DNA from: a virus
Reading direction: 5' to 3' (one strand)
IMG/VR virus record: IMGVR_UViG_3300048591_000441
Location: 1 to 45,537 of that record
Length of the DNA stretch: 45,537 bases
The stretch's first letter is position 1, and every line of letters begins with the position of its first letter. The position numbers were made by a program, and so were the translations under genes. Under the pieces are notes generated by a model that had not been told where the DNA came from, did not search any database, and was given only the letters and a program-made list of their open reading frames with translations. Shown here one piece after another: positions 6,912 to 13,551 of the stretch.

Positions 6912-7205
6912 ATGTTTACCCTTGATGCGTTCTACACCCGCCTTGATGAACTGACCTCTGCAATGTATCCAGCGCCCGATCTGTCAGCCGTGCGAGAGAC
7001 GGTTTACCCGCCTCAGCAATCGAAACTTCTTTGGAGCTACATGACAGACATTCAAAAGAGACGACCGCGCGGCACACCCGAAGACAACCCCGTCATCGTC
7101 TCGGCTGAGATCTGGGCCAAGTTTTTCCCTGCATGGAAGACGAAGGCTTTGAATCCGAACATGCAGACATTCAGCTTCCCCAACCCTCAAGAGGAAACAC
7201 CATGA
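6912..7205 (+). CDS. Hypothetical protein, first gene of the 6912-9280 operon
   Basis: The product is 97 residues, starting at ATG 6912 with AAAGGA eight bases upstream. The sequence is mixed alpha/beta, with Trp and Pro-rich segments in the C-terminal half (IWAKFFPAWKTKALNP). No domain was recognised. The following gene starts within its stop codon. The operon consists only of small proteins of this kind, a pattern typical of early phage genes directed at host functions; this is inference. Confidence 0.65.
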   Translation: MFTLDAFYTRLDELTSAMYPAPDLSAVRETVYPPQQSKLLWSYMTDIQKRRPRGTPEDNPVIVSAEIWAKFFPAWKTKALNPNMQTFSFPNPQEETP

Positions 7206-7435
7206 GCACCTACGACCCAAGCAAAGCGCGGGTATTCATCGGCGGCAGAGAGATCGAGCCAGCCGGTATCACTGACTTCAAGGTTGAGATCTCTCTGCCA
7301 GAGTCGATCATTTCTCAGCTCAGGACCCTGGTATCTGAATCATCTGATGCCATGGAGGCGGTTGAGAAAGCCTTTCGACTCGGCTGTCAATACGTTGTCA
7401 ATGTTGACGTGAAAGAAGGGGACAATGACGATTGA
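7202..7435 (+). CDS. Hypothetical protein
   Basis: The product is 77 residues from ATG 7202, which overlaps the preceding stop in ATGA. It begins with a beta-rich part (KARVFIGGREIEPAGITDFKV), followed by a helical region and a final strand with an acidic tail. This strand-rich start resembles many short phage proteins of unknown function found near DNA-metabolism genes. No motif permits a functional call. It overlaps the next gene by eleven bases. Confidence 0.6.
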   Translation: MSTYDPSKARVFIGGREIEPAGITDFKVEISLPESIISQLRTLVSESSDAMEAVEKAFRLGCQYVVNVDVKEGDNDD

Positions 7436-7676
7436 ACAAATCAGTCTCGGGCTCAGCACCGGCACATTCTTTGTCCTCGTCTATCTCGTTTGGTATCTGC
7501 AAAGACTTCAGCGCGAGATTGATTGGGTCAAGAAGCAAATATCTCCCAAGCCAGAGAGCGAGGATGGGACGCTGCCTCTGCCGTTTCGAGAAGAGGAGGA
7601 CGCGCCAGTCGGCTATGTTCGCTTCCGCGATCCGCCGCCCGGGACGCGCATGACCGAGATCGACGAGAGGAAATGA
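7425..7676 (+). CDS. Small membrane-anchored protein
   Basis: The product is 83 residues. A hydrophobic segment at about residues 9-25 (LSTGTFFVLVYLVWYL) is followed by a short basic coiled-coil stretch and a Pro/Glu-rich tail. The topology, a single N-terminal membrane helix with a soluble charged tail, resembles inner-membrane spanin subunits and also small holin-like proteins. No neighbouring endolysin supports a lysis cassette here, so the role stays open. Confidence 0.6.
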   Translation: MTIEQISLGLSTGTFFVLVYLVWYLQRLQREIDWVKKQISPKPESEDGTLPLPFREEEDAPVGYVRFRDPPPGTRMTEIDERK

Positions 7677-7888
7677 TGCCGAGACATGACGAGATAGAAA
7701 GCTGTGACACGTGCGGTGCGAAATTTTATCAGCACGAGATCAACGCAGCCAAGATAAGGGTTTTCCGCATGTGCCCCAAGTGCGAGCGGGAAACCTGTCC
7801 GCATTGCAGAACCCTTGAGCCATGGGCGCTTGAGTATCATGCCGCCTGTGCTCCAGAGAAACCTTCAAAGAAAGTCAAAACCAAATGA
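7673..7888 (+). CDS. Zinc-ribbon microprotein
   Basis: The product is 71 residues from ATG 7673, overlapping the preceding stop. A second ATG follows directly and could be used instead. It has three Cys pairs, CDTC, CPKC and CPHC, and a basic C-terminal tail (KPSKKVKTK). Two of the pairs can form one zinc ribbon. The third pair with a nearby His and Cys could form a second site. The basic tail suggests nucleic-acid binding. It is a plus-strand counterpart of the zinc-ribbon group at 2524-5467. Confidence 0.7.
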   Translation: MMPRHDEIESCDTCGAKFYQHEINAAKIRVFRMCPKCERETCPHCRTLEPWALEYHAACAPEKPSKKVKTK

Positions 7889-8118
7889 GAACAATCGAGA
7901 TCACAGAGGAAGCCTATGAACTGCTTTGCGAGCGCATGGGCAACACAGCCGCTGATTCATTCAGTGATCTGATCATTGCCATGGATGAGTGCGCCGAGAT
8001 CATGACGAGAAAAAGGTTGGGCGGGTCCACCCGATCGCCGATCTCTGTCCTCACAGGAGAGCCAATAAGTCCAATCACCGCAAAACTGGAGAAGTTCCAT
8101 GACGGCAAGCATAGCTGA
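7885..8118 (+). CDS. Small protein with possible ribbon-helix-helix start
   Basis: The product is 77 residues. The N-terminal strand and helix (MRTIEITEEAYELLCERM) followed by a DSFSDLI segment is reminiscent of VapB-like antitoxin DNA-binding domains, which share the pattern strand, helix, S-F-S-D-[VI]-I. No toxin gene is adjacent, so a small DNA-binding regulator is more likely than a toxin-antitoxin pair. The assignment is weak. It overlaps the preceding stop by four bases and the next gene by 20. Confidence 0.5.
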   Translation: MRTIEITEEAYELLCERMGNTAADSFSDLIIAMDECAEIMTRKRLGGSTRSPISVLTGEPISPITAKLEKFHDGKHS

Positions 8119-8281
8119 CAAGACCAGAGAAAAGCATATCCAGCGGGCGGTGCATAGGCTCCGGGAACTCGGCATCACCTGCTGCCCTGAGCACACAAAG
8201 ATGATCGAGTCGATCCTGCATGATCTGGCTGAGAAGTCTTTCGATGATGGGTACAACTATAAGACTGCGGAGCTGAATTGA
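8099..8281 (+). CDS. Hypothetical small protein
   Basis: The product is 60 residues and mostly helical, with Cys-Cys and His residues in the middle (ITCCPEHTKMIE) that might bind metal. It overlaps the preceding gene by 20 bases and its stop directly abuts the next ATG. These packed borders are the main evidence that it is translated. No family was recognised. Confidence 0.5.
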   Translation: MTASIADKTREKHIQRAVHRLRELGITCCPEHTKMIESILHDLAEKSFDDGYNYKTAELN

Positions 8282-8701
8282 ATGAAAACGAAAAGGCATC
8301 CGCTCATTCAAAGAATAGTAGATGCTCACTATCATGGCGCTGGAAGGCTTGGCATATCATTCATTCAGCCAGAGATAGATGAGTTGGCGAAGTATATACT
8401 CAATGAGGAGAAGCGGCAGGAGGCACAACAATTCGCAGCCGACATCAACAGGGCGAGTGCAAGGCGACCCTCAATCGGCGACATTGTTCTCCTCCATCTC
8501 GATCTTGGCGGGCCTGAGAAGACCCAAGCCTTTGCGGCTATCGTCACAGGCATCCACGAGGCTGGTCTGTCTCTGCAAGTATTCTGGGACCCCATGCGGG
8601 TCGTTGAATCGTCGATCAAGTATTATGCAGCAGTTCCCTATTCGGCGACCCCGCAACATCACACATGGTCATGGCCAGGGGGGAACGATGGCATCCGATA
8701 A
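8282..8701 (+). CDS. Hypothetical phage protein
   Basis: The product is 139 residues. A helical N-terminus is followed from about residue 62 by a beta-rich domain (PSIGDIVLLHLDLGG, then AAIVTGIH, then LSLQVFWDP) that ends in HHTWSWP. Alternating strands with a terminal aromatic motif resemble small SH3-like barrels common in phage genomes, where they are annotated only as hypothetical proteins. The gene overlaps the following one by 14 bases. Confidence 0.6.
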   Translation: MKTKRHPLIQRIVDAHYHGAGRLGISFIQPEIDELAKYILNEEKRQEAQQFAADINRASARRPSIGDIVLLHLDLGGPEKTQAFAAIVTGIHEAGLSLQVFWDPMRVVESSIKYYAAVPYSATPQHHTWSWPGGNDGIR

Positions 8702-9005
8702 CAGGCGAGTGGGCAGAGAGATCAAGCAGGTCTTTGAAAAGGGATTGATCTACTGCCATCCGAAAATTCCGGCACAGATCGCCCGCAGCGTTTCCATGGC
8801 AACGGCTTTCAGCAGCGAGAACGCCCGCCAGATCGAGGAGCATCAGGGCGACCACATCGCAATTGCATCGGCACCGGCATTGACTCTTGGGGCTCGACCC
8901 TTTGTTGAAGGGGAAGGGCCTGACATTATCGAGATGGACACAGCCATCCTTGTCCGGCGCCGGATCTCTTTTGATCTCTGGGAATGTGTGGGGGTGAAGC
9001 GATGA
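8688..9005 (+). CDS. Hypothetical protein
   Basis: The product is 105 residues from ATG 8688, which follows GGGGGAACG. Longer in-frame starts lie deep inside the preceding gene and are shadows. The first half is basic with short helices. The C-terminal half contains beta strands, including MDTAILVRRRISFDLWECV. No family was recognised. The stop overlaps the next start (ATGATGA). Confidence 0.55.
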   Translation: MASDNRRVGREIKQVFEKGLIYCHPKIPAQIARSVSMATAFSSENARQIEEHQGDHIAIASAPALTLGARPFVEGEGPDIIEMDTAILVRRRISFDLWECVGVKR

Positions 9006-9280
9006 TGATAACAGCGCGAGCGCGAGACATGATTCTTGTGGCTCTGGGCAGCCTGGGCGGGTTTCTGATCTTTGAAAAATGCGTCCCCGAGATCGGGCAC
9101 GATCACCGCCCACTGGTGATGGAGCCGAATGAATGCGTCGAACTCTGCATCAAGAAGATCCAGGATGACAGGGTCTTCCCCGACTTCCCTTCGATCGTCA
9201 AAGAGTGCGATTGGCGCTTTGGCAATGGATGCTCGATTGAAGGCACTGGAAAGCCACCAGAGGCCGCGAGGGGTAGGTGA
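9002..9280 (+). CDS. Small membrane-anchored or exported protein
   Basis: The product is 92 residues. It starts with a basic N-terminus and one hydrophobic segment (about residues 10-25), which could be a signal anchor. The soluble part has four cysteines (positions near 27, 45, 49 and 69), consistent with disulfides in the periplasm. It is the last clear gene of this operon. A possible overlapping gene at 9225-9389 lacks a ribosome site. Family unknown. Confidence 0.55.
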   Translation: MMITARARDMILVALGSLGGFLIFEKCVPEIGHDHRPLVMEPNECVELCIKKIQDDRVFPDFPSIVKECDWRFGNGCSIEGTGKPPEAARGR

Positions 9281-9489
9281 GCTGATCAAGGATCTGGGAC
9301 TCATGTTCCGCCAATCCCGAAGGCCTATTCCCCCGGTCCCAATGAAACGTGCAGTCAAGACCAGCTCACCCGGGGCTCTCAACCCCTGAGCGGCATCGTA
9401 TCAGCCGAGGCAGCATGCGTCAAAGTCCTGACAGCCCGCCCGATTTATGCAAGCAATCAACCATCATTTCGATCTGTGTTTTAAGAGAA

Positions 9490-9550
9490 AGGGGTCAGAT
9501 CATGACCCCTCTCAGGAAAGAAGATTCCTGTCATGACAGCCTTTCGGCTG
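9490..9550. terminator. Hairpin cluster between convergent operons
   Basis: Three hairpins lie in a row: AGGGGTCA / TGACCCCT (9490-9510), CAGGAA / TTCCTG (9513-9530) and CAGCC / GGCTG (9537-9550). On the minus strand the first is followed by TTCTCTTAAAA, a plausible terminator for the 9573-14847 operon. The plus operon ending at 9280 also needs an end signal here. The rest of 9281-9572 shows nothing else convincing. Confidence 0.5.
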
Positions 9551-9572
9551 CTATGCAGGATGGATGAATATT

Positions 9573-9857
9573 TCAAACAGAGACGCATCCCTGAATGACG
9601 ACGATGCGCTCAACCAGACGGAACTCGATCGTCTTGGCATTGTGATCGACCTCGGCTTGTATCTTGTATCGGCGTTCGGCCAGGCCAGCATCCTTATCCG
9701 ACAGCCGCGAGAGGAAAGCCTCGTTCACCCTTCGAGGCATCTCTGCCCAGGTGATCGAAGGATCAGATGTCAGCACATCATGACTGGCCTGCATGAGAGC
9801 AAGCTTCAATCTATGGAACTGTTCCTGAGCCCTTGTCATCCTCCGCAGCCGCTTCAT
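9573..9857 (-). CDS. Hypothetical protein, last gene of the recombination operon
   Basis: The product is 94 residues from ATG 9857, which has GGAAGGG eight bases upstream and overlaps the previous stop. A longer in-frame start at 9875 has a poorer site. The sequence is helical and basic at the N-terminus (MKRLRRMTRAQ), suggesting nucleic-acid or protein binding, and ends with strands (IEFRLVERIVVIQ). An antisense frame of nearly the same extent is rejected because neighbouring genes are all on this strand and coupled. Confidence 0.6.
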   Translation of the reverse strand: MKRLRRMTRAQEQFHRLKLALMQASHDVLTSDPSITWAEMPRRVNEAFLSRLSDKDAGLAERRYKIQAEVDHNAKTIEFRLVERIVVIQGCVSV

Positions 9858-10033
9858 TCGTGATGCCCTTCCCATTGCTGTTTCAACCTCGCATTTTCCG
9901 CCTGGAGTTCCCTGATCTCAACGCAGAGCCAGAGAACTATGTTGGCTGGGCTCAACATCCCGAGCCGCCGCCAGTCAGCGGCCACATGCTCGATCTCGAT
10001 TAGGTCGATCTCGGTTATGCGGCCCGTCGTCAT
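9854..10033 (-). CDS. Small coiled-coil-like protein
   Basis: The product is 59 residues. It is linked by ATGA overlaps to both the preceding and the following gene, which is the strongest evidence that it is translated. The C-terminal half (LWLCVEIRELQAENARLKQQ) has a heptad pattern typical of a short leucine-zipper coiled coil. The N-terminal part is acidic. It may act as a dimeric adaptor or regulator. No family was recognised. Confidence 0.6.
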   Translation of the reverse strand: MTTGRITEIDLIEIEHVAADWRRLGMLSPANIVLWLCVEIRELQAENARLKQQWEGHHE

Positions 10034-10347
10034 GAATACATCTCTGTTATAAATTGCGCCAGTGCCAAAGCTGCCTTTCGATCGAGCTTGATCAGCTCAT
10101 CCCTTTTGGAGCATCGTCTCATGTCGCTGACTGTGACCCTGATCAGATCCTTGCCCAGGACCAGTTCACCGAAGTCATTGATCCTGGCCACCGTCTCAAC
10201 CTCATGATCATCATCGGCATACGTGTCTGCATCGAGGATGATGCGGATCTCTTTGGGTCTGGACTCCACCCATCTCTCGTAGGTGCGTGCATGTTCTTCG
10301 GCTTTGGACAAGAGTCGTGCGGTAACAAGATCAGATGGCTGACGCAT
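10030..10347 (-). CDS. Hypothetical protein
   Basis: The product is 105 residues. Helical ends surround a central beta region (KEIRIILDADTY, then ELVLGKDLIRVTVSDM). The ATG is preceded by AAGGAGAAATA. It lies two bases downstream of the previous stop and overlaps the next gene by four bases. Position between RecT-associated genes suggests early expression. No recognised domain. Confidence 0.6.
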   Translation of the reverse strand: MRQPSDLVTARLLSKAEEHARTYERWVESRPKEIRIILDADTYADDDHEVETVARINDFGELVLGKDLIRVTVSDMRRCSKRDELIKLDRKAALALAQFITEMYS

Positions 10348-10349
10348 GA

Positions 10350-11165
10350 TTATTTCTCCTTCTTAAATTCTTTGGCTTCCTTCAATGCTCTTTCGAGGAC
10401 CTCGACAGCAAACCGTTTGCCATAATTCATTTCGCTGTTCGAGCATGGATAATCTGTCGTCTTCATCTGAGCCCGCATGAGTCTCACCCCGAGAAGGCAG
10501 ATCGCATCGGCGACATTGATCCCGAGGTTGTCCTTGAATTTTCCATACTCATGGATCTTTGAGAGCATGCAATTGAGCATGGGCTCGACGTGGCCGCTAT
10601 GTTCATCCATGTGATCAATAAAATCGTCGTAGGTCATATTCAAAGCCATTGCGACGATCACCGCGTTCACTGAATCGGCGAGAGAAAGATCAACCCTCTC
10701 CTCGTCGTCTTCATCATCATTGTCGAACTCATCGACATCAGTGCTGCTCGTGATCTCGACATCAATGATCTTCCCCTCAGCCATGGCAACCCCAAGATCT
10801 GCGAAAGGGTTGGATGCCACAGCTAGCTTATCGCGTTCCGTGACCATGGTGTCCATCGTGGGACCTGACAGGCGAGCAACAAAGCTCTGTTCGAGCCAAA
10901 AGGAAATTTCGTCAAGAAGCCTGGGATTGGTGAGGCTGAATGCAAACTTCTGCTGCGCCTTTGGAACCAGATCTTTGAGGATTGGCTTGAAGTCTCTCGG
11001 CAGAAAAATAGAAAGCATCTTAAGATTCAGGGCTGGACCTTTCCCATCGAACCCCTTAAAGACAGCCCCGTTCATTATGGGCTCTCCAAAACCGATCGTC
11101 TGTCGAATTGATTCGCGGCTTATAAAGATGGTCCCGTATCTTCGTAGTGATTCAAACGGCGTCAT
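10350..11165 (-). CDS. Hypothetical protein of the recombination operon
   Basis: The product is 271 residues from ATG 11165 (MTPFESLRR), chosen because AAAGG lies eight bases upstream. A further ATG six bases earlier is too close to that site. It has mixed alpha/beta structure with an acidic low-complexity stretch in the middle (around residues 140-160, mostly Asp and Glu). A helical C-terminal domain with Cys and His follows. It overlaps the preceding gene by 14 bases. Its place with RecT hints at a role in recombination or replication, but no catalytic motif is visible. Confidence 0.6.
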   Translation of the reverse strand: MTPFESLRRYGTIFISRESIRQTIGFGEPIMNGAVFKGFDGKGPALNLKMLSIFLPRDFKPILKDLVPKAQQKFAFSLTNPRLLDEISFWLEQSFVARLSGPTMDTMVTERDKLAVASNPFADLGVAMAEGKIIDVEITSSTDVDEFDNDDEDDEERVDLSLADSVNAVIVAMALNMTYDDFIDHMDEHSGHVEPMLNCMLSKIHEYGKFKDNLGINVADAICLLGVRLMRAQMKTTDYPCSNSEMNYGKRFAVEVLERALKEAKEFKKEK

Positions 11166-11451
11166 TGACATTACCTTTCTGTCTTGGTTGCAGCTTATCG
11201 AACACAGCCATGGCCTTCCTGAAGTCCATTCGACCGAAACCGACATCGGTCAGGACCCCTAGCTCGCCCATCTGTTTGCATATATCCATCGCGGCGTCAA
11301 CAGAATCGACCGTCCGGCTTGTCTCCCAGCCACCGCCGAAATCGAGCTTCATGCGCTTCGTTTGATAATGGGGGTGGCTACCCATCTGAATCACTGCAAC
11401 GTTGGAAGTCCGGTAGATCGTCTGCCATTGCCATGCAACGCGAGATGACAT
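11152..11451 (-). CDS. Hypothetical protein
   Basis: The product is 99 residues. ATG 11451 has GGGAGA seven bases upstream. The N-terminal half is beta-rich with several aromatic residues and a Gly-rich turn (LDFGGGWETS). The C-terminal half is helical. It is the first gene after the terminator that ends the recT transcript, so it may be expressed by read-through. No family was recognised. Confidence 0.6.
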   Translation of the reverse strand: MSSRVAWQWQTIYRTSNVAVIQMGSHPHYQTKRMKLDFGGGWETSRTVDSVDAAMDICKQMGELGVLTDVGFGRMDFRKAMAVFDKLQPRQKGNVNDAV

Positions 11452-11464
11452 AAATTTTCTCCCT

Positions 11465-11500
11465 TAAAAAATAAAGGGCCGGGGGGTCAGATCCCCGGCC
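11465..11500 (-). terminator. Rho-independent terminator downstream of recT
   Basis: On the minus strand GGCCGGGG / CCCCGGCC (11477-11500, eight-base loop) is followed by CTTTATTTTTT (11465-11476). It is strong and sits 15 bases after the recT stop. Genes beyond it (11451 down to 9573) must rely on read-through or a separate promoter. Confidence 0.85.
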
Positions 11501-11515
11501 ATGAACATGATGCGG

Positions 11516-12565
11516 TCAAACGACAAGGACTTCGAGACAAGCTTGCAGAGCCTCGATGTCCAGGTCTTTGATCATTTCCAATTTTACCCCAAGCGCCTCC
11601 TCGAATTCAGCCCGTTTGATCTTGTGAGAAAAATAGAGCTGTTTGATTCGCGCCTGGACCTCAGAAACCTTGGCCAGCCTCTCAGCTTCCGCCTTGGCTT
11701 CCTTCTCTTTTCGCAGAGTCTCCTGGGTCTGTGTTTCGCCGCGCTCATTCTTCTCCGCCGGCATCTCATGGCTGTGTTCCATGTCGATGGTCGTTGGATC
11801 GGTCTGGCGGTCTGAGATCTTGATGATTGATTGATCCACCGCAATCGCCCGACCAATCGTTTGCTCTGTGCCCTTCGGCGCTCTCTTGCAAAGATCCTTG
11901 AGCACAGTCTTGAGAGCCATCGCATCAAAGTGCTCGAACCAGGGACCGCTCCCTGATCTGTAAGCCTTGCTGTGCTGTCTTGCGTGTTCAATGATGTGAG
12001 CCCGTGGCCAGATCTTGAAGTCAAACCCGCCGTGGATCGTTTTGAAATAAGCATAATACTCGATTGGCTCCAGCCCGATGGGTCTTGAACTCTGCATGAC
12101 ATGCTTGAAATAGGTCTGGCTTCCCTTCTCATACTTCAACTCATCGCCCGGGAACACCTTGTCGCAGACGATCTCTGAATAGAGCCCGGTGTTGGTCATC
12201 AGTTTGGGCCAGCCCATATATCCGATCTGGAAGGTCGCTTCTCCGGCGTATGGAATGATCCATGATTCGTTGAGAGCGCCGACCCCAATTTCGAGTCCCA
12301 TCTGAGCGGCTGTGAACAGCGAGCCCAGAAATGAATCGACACTACAACTGAGAAGCGCCTGGTTCTTCCTCAAAGTATTCAAAGCCAGAAAGCGCATGCG
12401 ATCCGTCGTCTGGAGATGGCTCGGCATACAGTATCTGATATTCTCCGAGAGCGACATGATGATCTCGGTTATCTCCTGCTCTCTTTTCTTCATCCAATCC
12501 GACGACTGCTGCTGTCGATCTCGCGCTTGATCTTTTTGCGGCTGGCTTACGATTATTTTTCCCAC
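11516..12565 (-). CDS. recT: RecT-family single-strand DNA annealing protein
   Basis: The product is 349 residues. RecT proteins anneal complementary single strands and promote strand invasion in phage recombination and replication. The family core begins near residue 37. It contains RMRFLALNTLRKN, then the typical SFLGSLFTAAQMGLEIG, the GYMGWPKL region and the closing DAMALKTVLKDLCKRAP. After that comes an extended charged C-terminal tail, probably coiled coil. The track start is a GTG at 12565 behind GAGGACAAACCCC. An ATG at 12493 (residue 25) is an alternative that would keep the core intact. No partner exonuclease of the RecE type was recognised. A terminator follows. The 5' end overlaps the upstream gene by 224 bases. 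Confidence 0.92.
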   Translation of the reverse strand: MGKIIVSQPQKDQARDRQQQSSDWMKKREQEITEIIMSLSENIRYCMPSHLQTTDRMRFLALNTLRKNQALLSCSVDSFLGSLFTAAQMGLEIGVGALNESWIIPYAGEATFQIGYMGWPKLMTNTGLYSEIVCDKVFPGDELKYEKGSQTYFKHVMQSSRPIGLEPIEYYAYFKTIHGGFDFKIWPRAHIIEHARQHSKAYRSGSGPWFEHFDAMALKTVLKDLCKRAPKGTEQTIGRAIAVDQSIIKISDRQTDPTTIDMEHSHEMPAEKNERGETQTQETLRKEKEAKAEAERLAKVSEVQARIKQLYFSHKIKRAEFEEALGVKLEMIKDLDIEALQACLEVLVV

Positions 12566-13112
12566 GGGGTTTGTCCTCTCTCACGATGTCGAATTCGGGT
12601 TTGACTCTGACGCCGATGCTGGCGATCTGTTCGGCCTTGGCCTTGAGTTCGGGGTCGCTCGATTCCAGAGCCTTCGTGATCGCGGTCTTCGACCATTCGT
12701 ATTTCACTCGGACCAGATCGCCGTAGATGACCCGATGTTTCGGCAGGCACTCCATGCCCTCTTTGATCTCGCAGTATTCATCGGCTCGCATCTTGATCAG
12801 ATATTCATTGCCCGTGAACATCTGAAAGCCATTGGACTCCATGGCCCATTTGAGATGGCGCATAAACGAATCGAGGTTTGATTGGACTGATTTTTTCTGG
12901 GCGGTGAATCGTTTGACGAGATCGTCGAAGTGCTGAAGCTGGAGGGTGAGCTTATCGTGGATGTACTTGTACGAATCGACTTTCAGTTTTCCTGCTTCCA
13001 TAAGGGCGTCTTGCTCGTCCCAATTGATAGCATAGAGCGCATCGTCGGCTTCATTCAGGGCGCGGAGAAGCTGATGCAGAGGCTTCTCAGACGCGAGTTC
13101 AAGCGAACTCAT
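12342..13112 (-). CDS. Gp157-like phage protein (Siphovirus Gp157 family candidate)
   Basis: The product is 256 residues. The N-terminal 190 residues are helical and coiled-coil-like, then a beta-rich piece (FTGNEYLIKMRADEYCEIKEG) and a strand motif ending in GVRVKPEF. This layout, long helix pair followed by a small beta domain containing an E-Y or L-P-x-x-Y motif, is seen in Gp157 proteins, which lie next to recT or ssDNA-binding genes. A basic linker follows (KNNRKPAAKRSS). The last 75 residues are encoded within the recT start in another frame. ATG 13112 is preceded by AAGGAGAAC. Function is unknown; a recombination accessory is likely by context. Confidence 0.6.
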   Translation of the reverse strand: MSSLELASEKPLHQLLRALNEADDALYAINWDEQDALMEAGKLKVDSYKYIHDKLTLQLQHFDDLVKRFTAQKKSVQSNLDSFMRHLKWAMESNGFQMFTGNEYLIKMRADEYCEIKEGMECLPKHRVIYGDLVRVKYEWSKTAITKALESSDPELKAKAEQIASIGVRVKPEFDIVREDKPRGKNNRKPAAKRSSARSTAAVVGLDEEKRAGDNRDHHVALGEYQILYAEPSPDDGSHALSGFEYFEEEPGASQL

Positions 13113-13248
13113 GATCTTGTTCTCCTTTCAAAGAGATGGTTTTGACCAGGGCCGAAGTGCCCGATTTGAATCGCTGGATCATATCAATTAAAGAGAGAGA
13201 AGAAAAGATCAAAGACAGATGGGACAAGGGTTTGATGGCGAGATGATC

Positions 13249-13284
13249 TGATCAATTGATCAAGACCAGATCGAAATGATCTGG
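13249..13284. repeat. Perfect palindrome and hairpin in intergenic DNA
   Basis: TGATCAATTGATCA (13249-13262) is a perfect 14-base palindrome containing two GATC sites. It is followed by CCAGATC / GATCTGG (13266-13284), a perfect seven-base-pair hairpin with loop GAAAT. The 181-base gap 13113-13293 between two minus-strand genes contains no other evident feature. It may be a regulator-binding site or a weak terminator. Confidence 0.45.
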
Positions 13285-13293
13285 CCTCTCTAA

Positions 13294-13485
13294 TCAATCC
13301 TGGTGGGCTTTTCGGATCTTGAGAATATCACGAGCCACCACGGCTGGGCTTTTCTCGAAAAGGTCTGCGATCAATACTGTTGTGATATAACCTGCGATCG
13401 TCTTCGCTGAGAGAGCCATGGGTGAGCCCGAATCATCATTCAGAGCTATCCAAAGGACTGCCTCGCGGTATAGATCTTTCTTCAT
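13294..13485 (-). CDS. Hypothetical small protein
   Basis: The product is 63 residues and almost entirely helical. It has a basic start, a hydrophobic middle (AKTIAGYITTVLIADLFE) and a basic C-terminus (RDILKIRKAHQD). It could be a small DNA-binding or membrane-associated protein, and I cannot choose between these. Only its operon position supports it, since flanking genes on the same strand lie within 70-180 bases. Confidence 0.45.
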   Translation of the reverse strand: MKKDLYREAVLWIALNDDSGSPMALSAKTIAGYITTVLIADLFEKSPAVVARDILKIRKAHQD

Positions 13486-13551
13486 TTTGATGGCCTCTGG
13501 TTGAAAAAAGAGACCGGAGGAAGTGATTCCCCCCGATCTCTGGAGTCGTGT

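Noticed and set aside
7885-8281. Toxin-antitoxin pair
   Set aside because: The first protein has a weak VapB-like start but the following gene shows no PIN, RelE or other toxin features.
8936-9280. Lysis cassette in the 6912-9280 operon
   Set aside because: Small membrane proteins are present at 7425 and 9002, but no endolysin or matching spanin lies next to them; the lytic transglycosylase is 31 kb away.
8843-9382. Minus-strand frame of 179 residues over 8688-9280
   Set aside because: The plus-strand genes beneath it are coupled by overlaps and have ribosome sites, while this frame starts in non-coding DNA with no ribosome site.
9225-9389. Possible 54-residue gene (MDARLKALESHQRP) after the 9002-9280 gene
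   Set aside because: It overlaps the previous gene by over 50 bases, has no ribosome site and nothing recognisable; kept out of the list as too weak.
9564-9863. Plus-strand frame of 99 residues
   Set aside because: Antisense to the 9573-9857 gene, which is linked by ATGA overlaps to neighbours on the minus strand.
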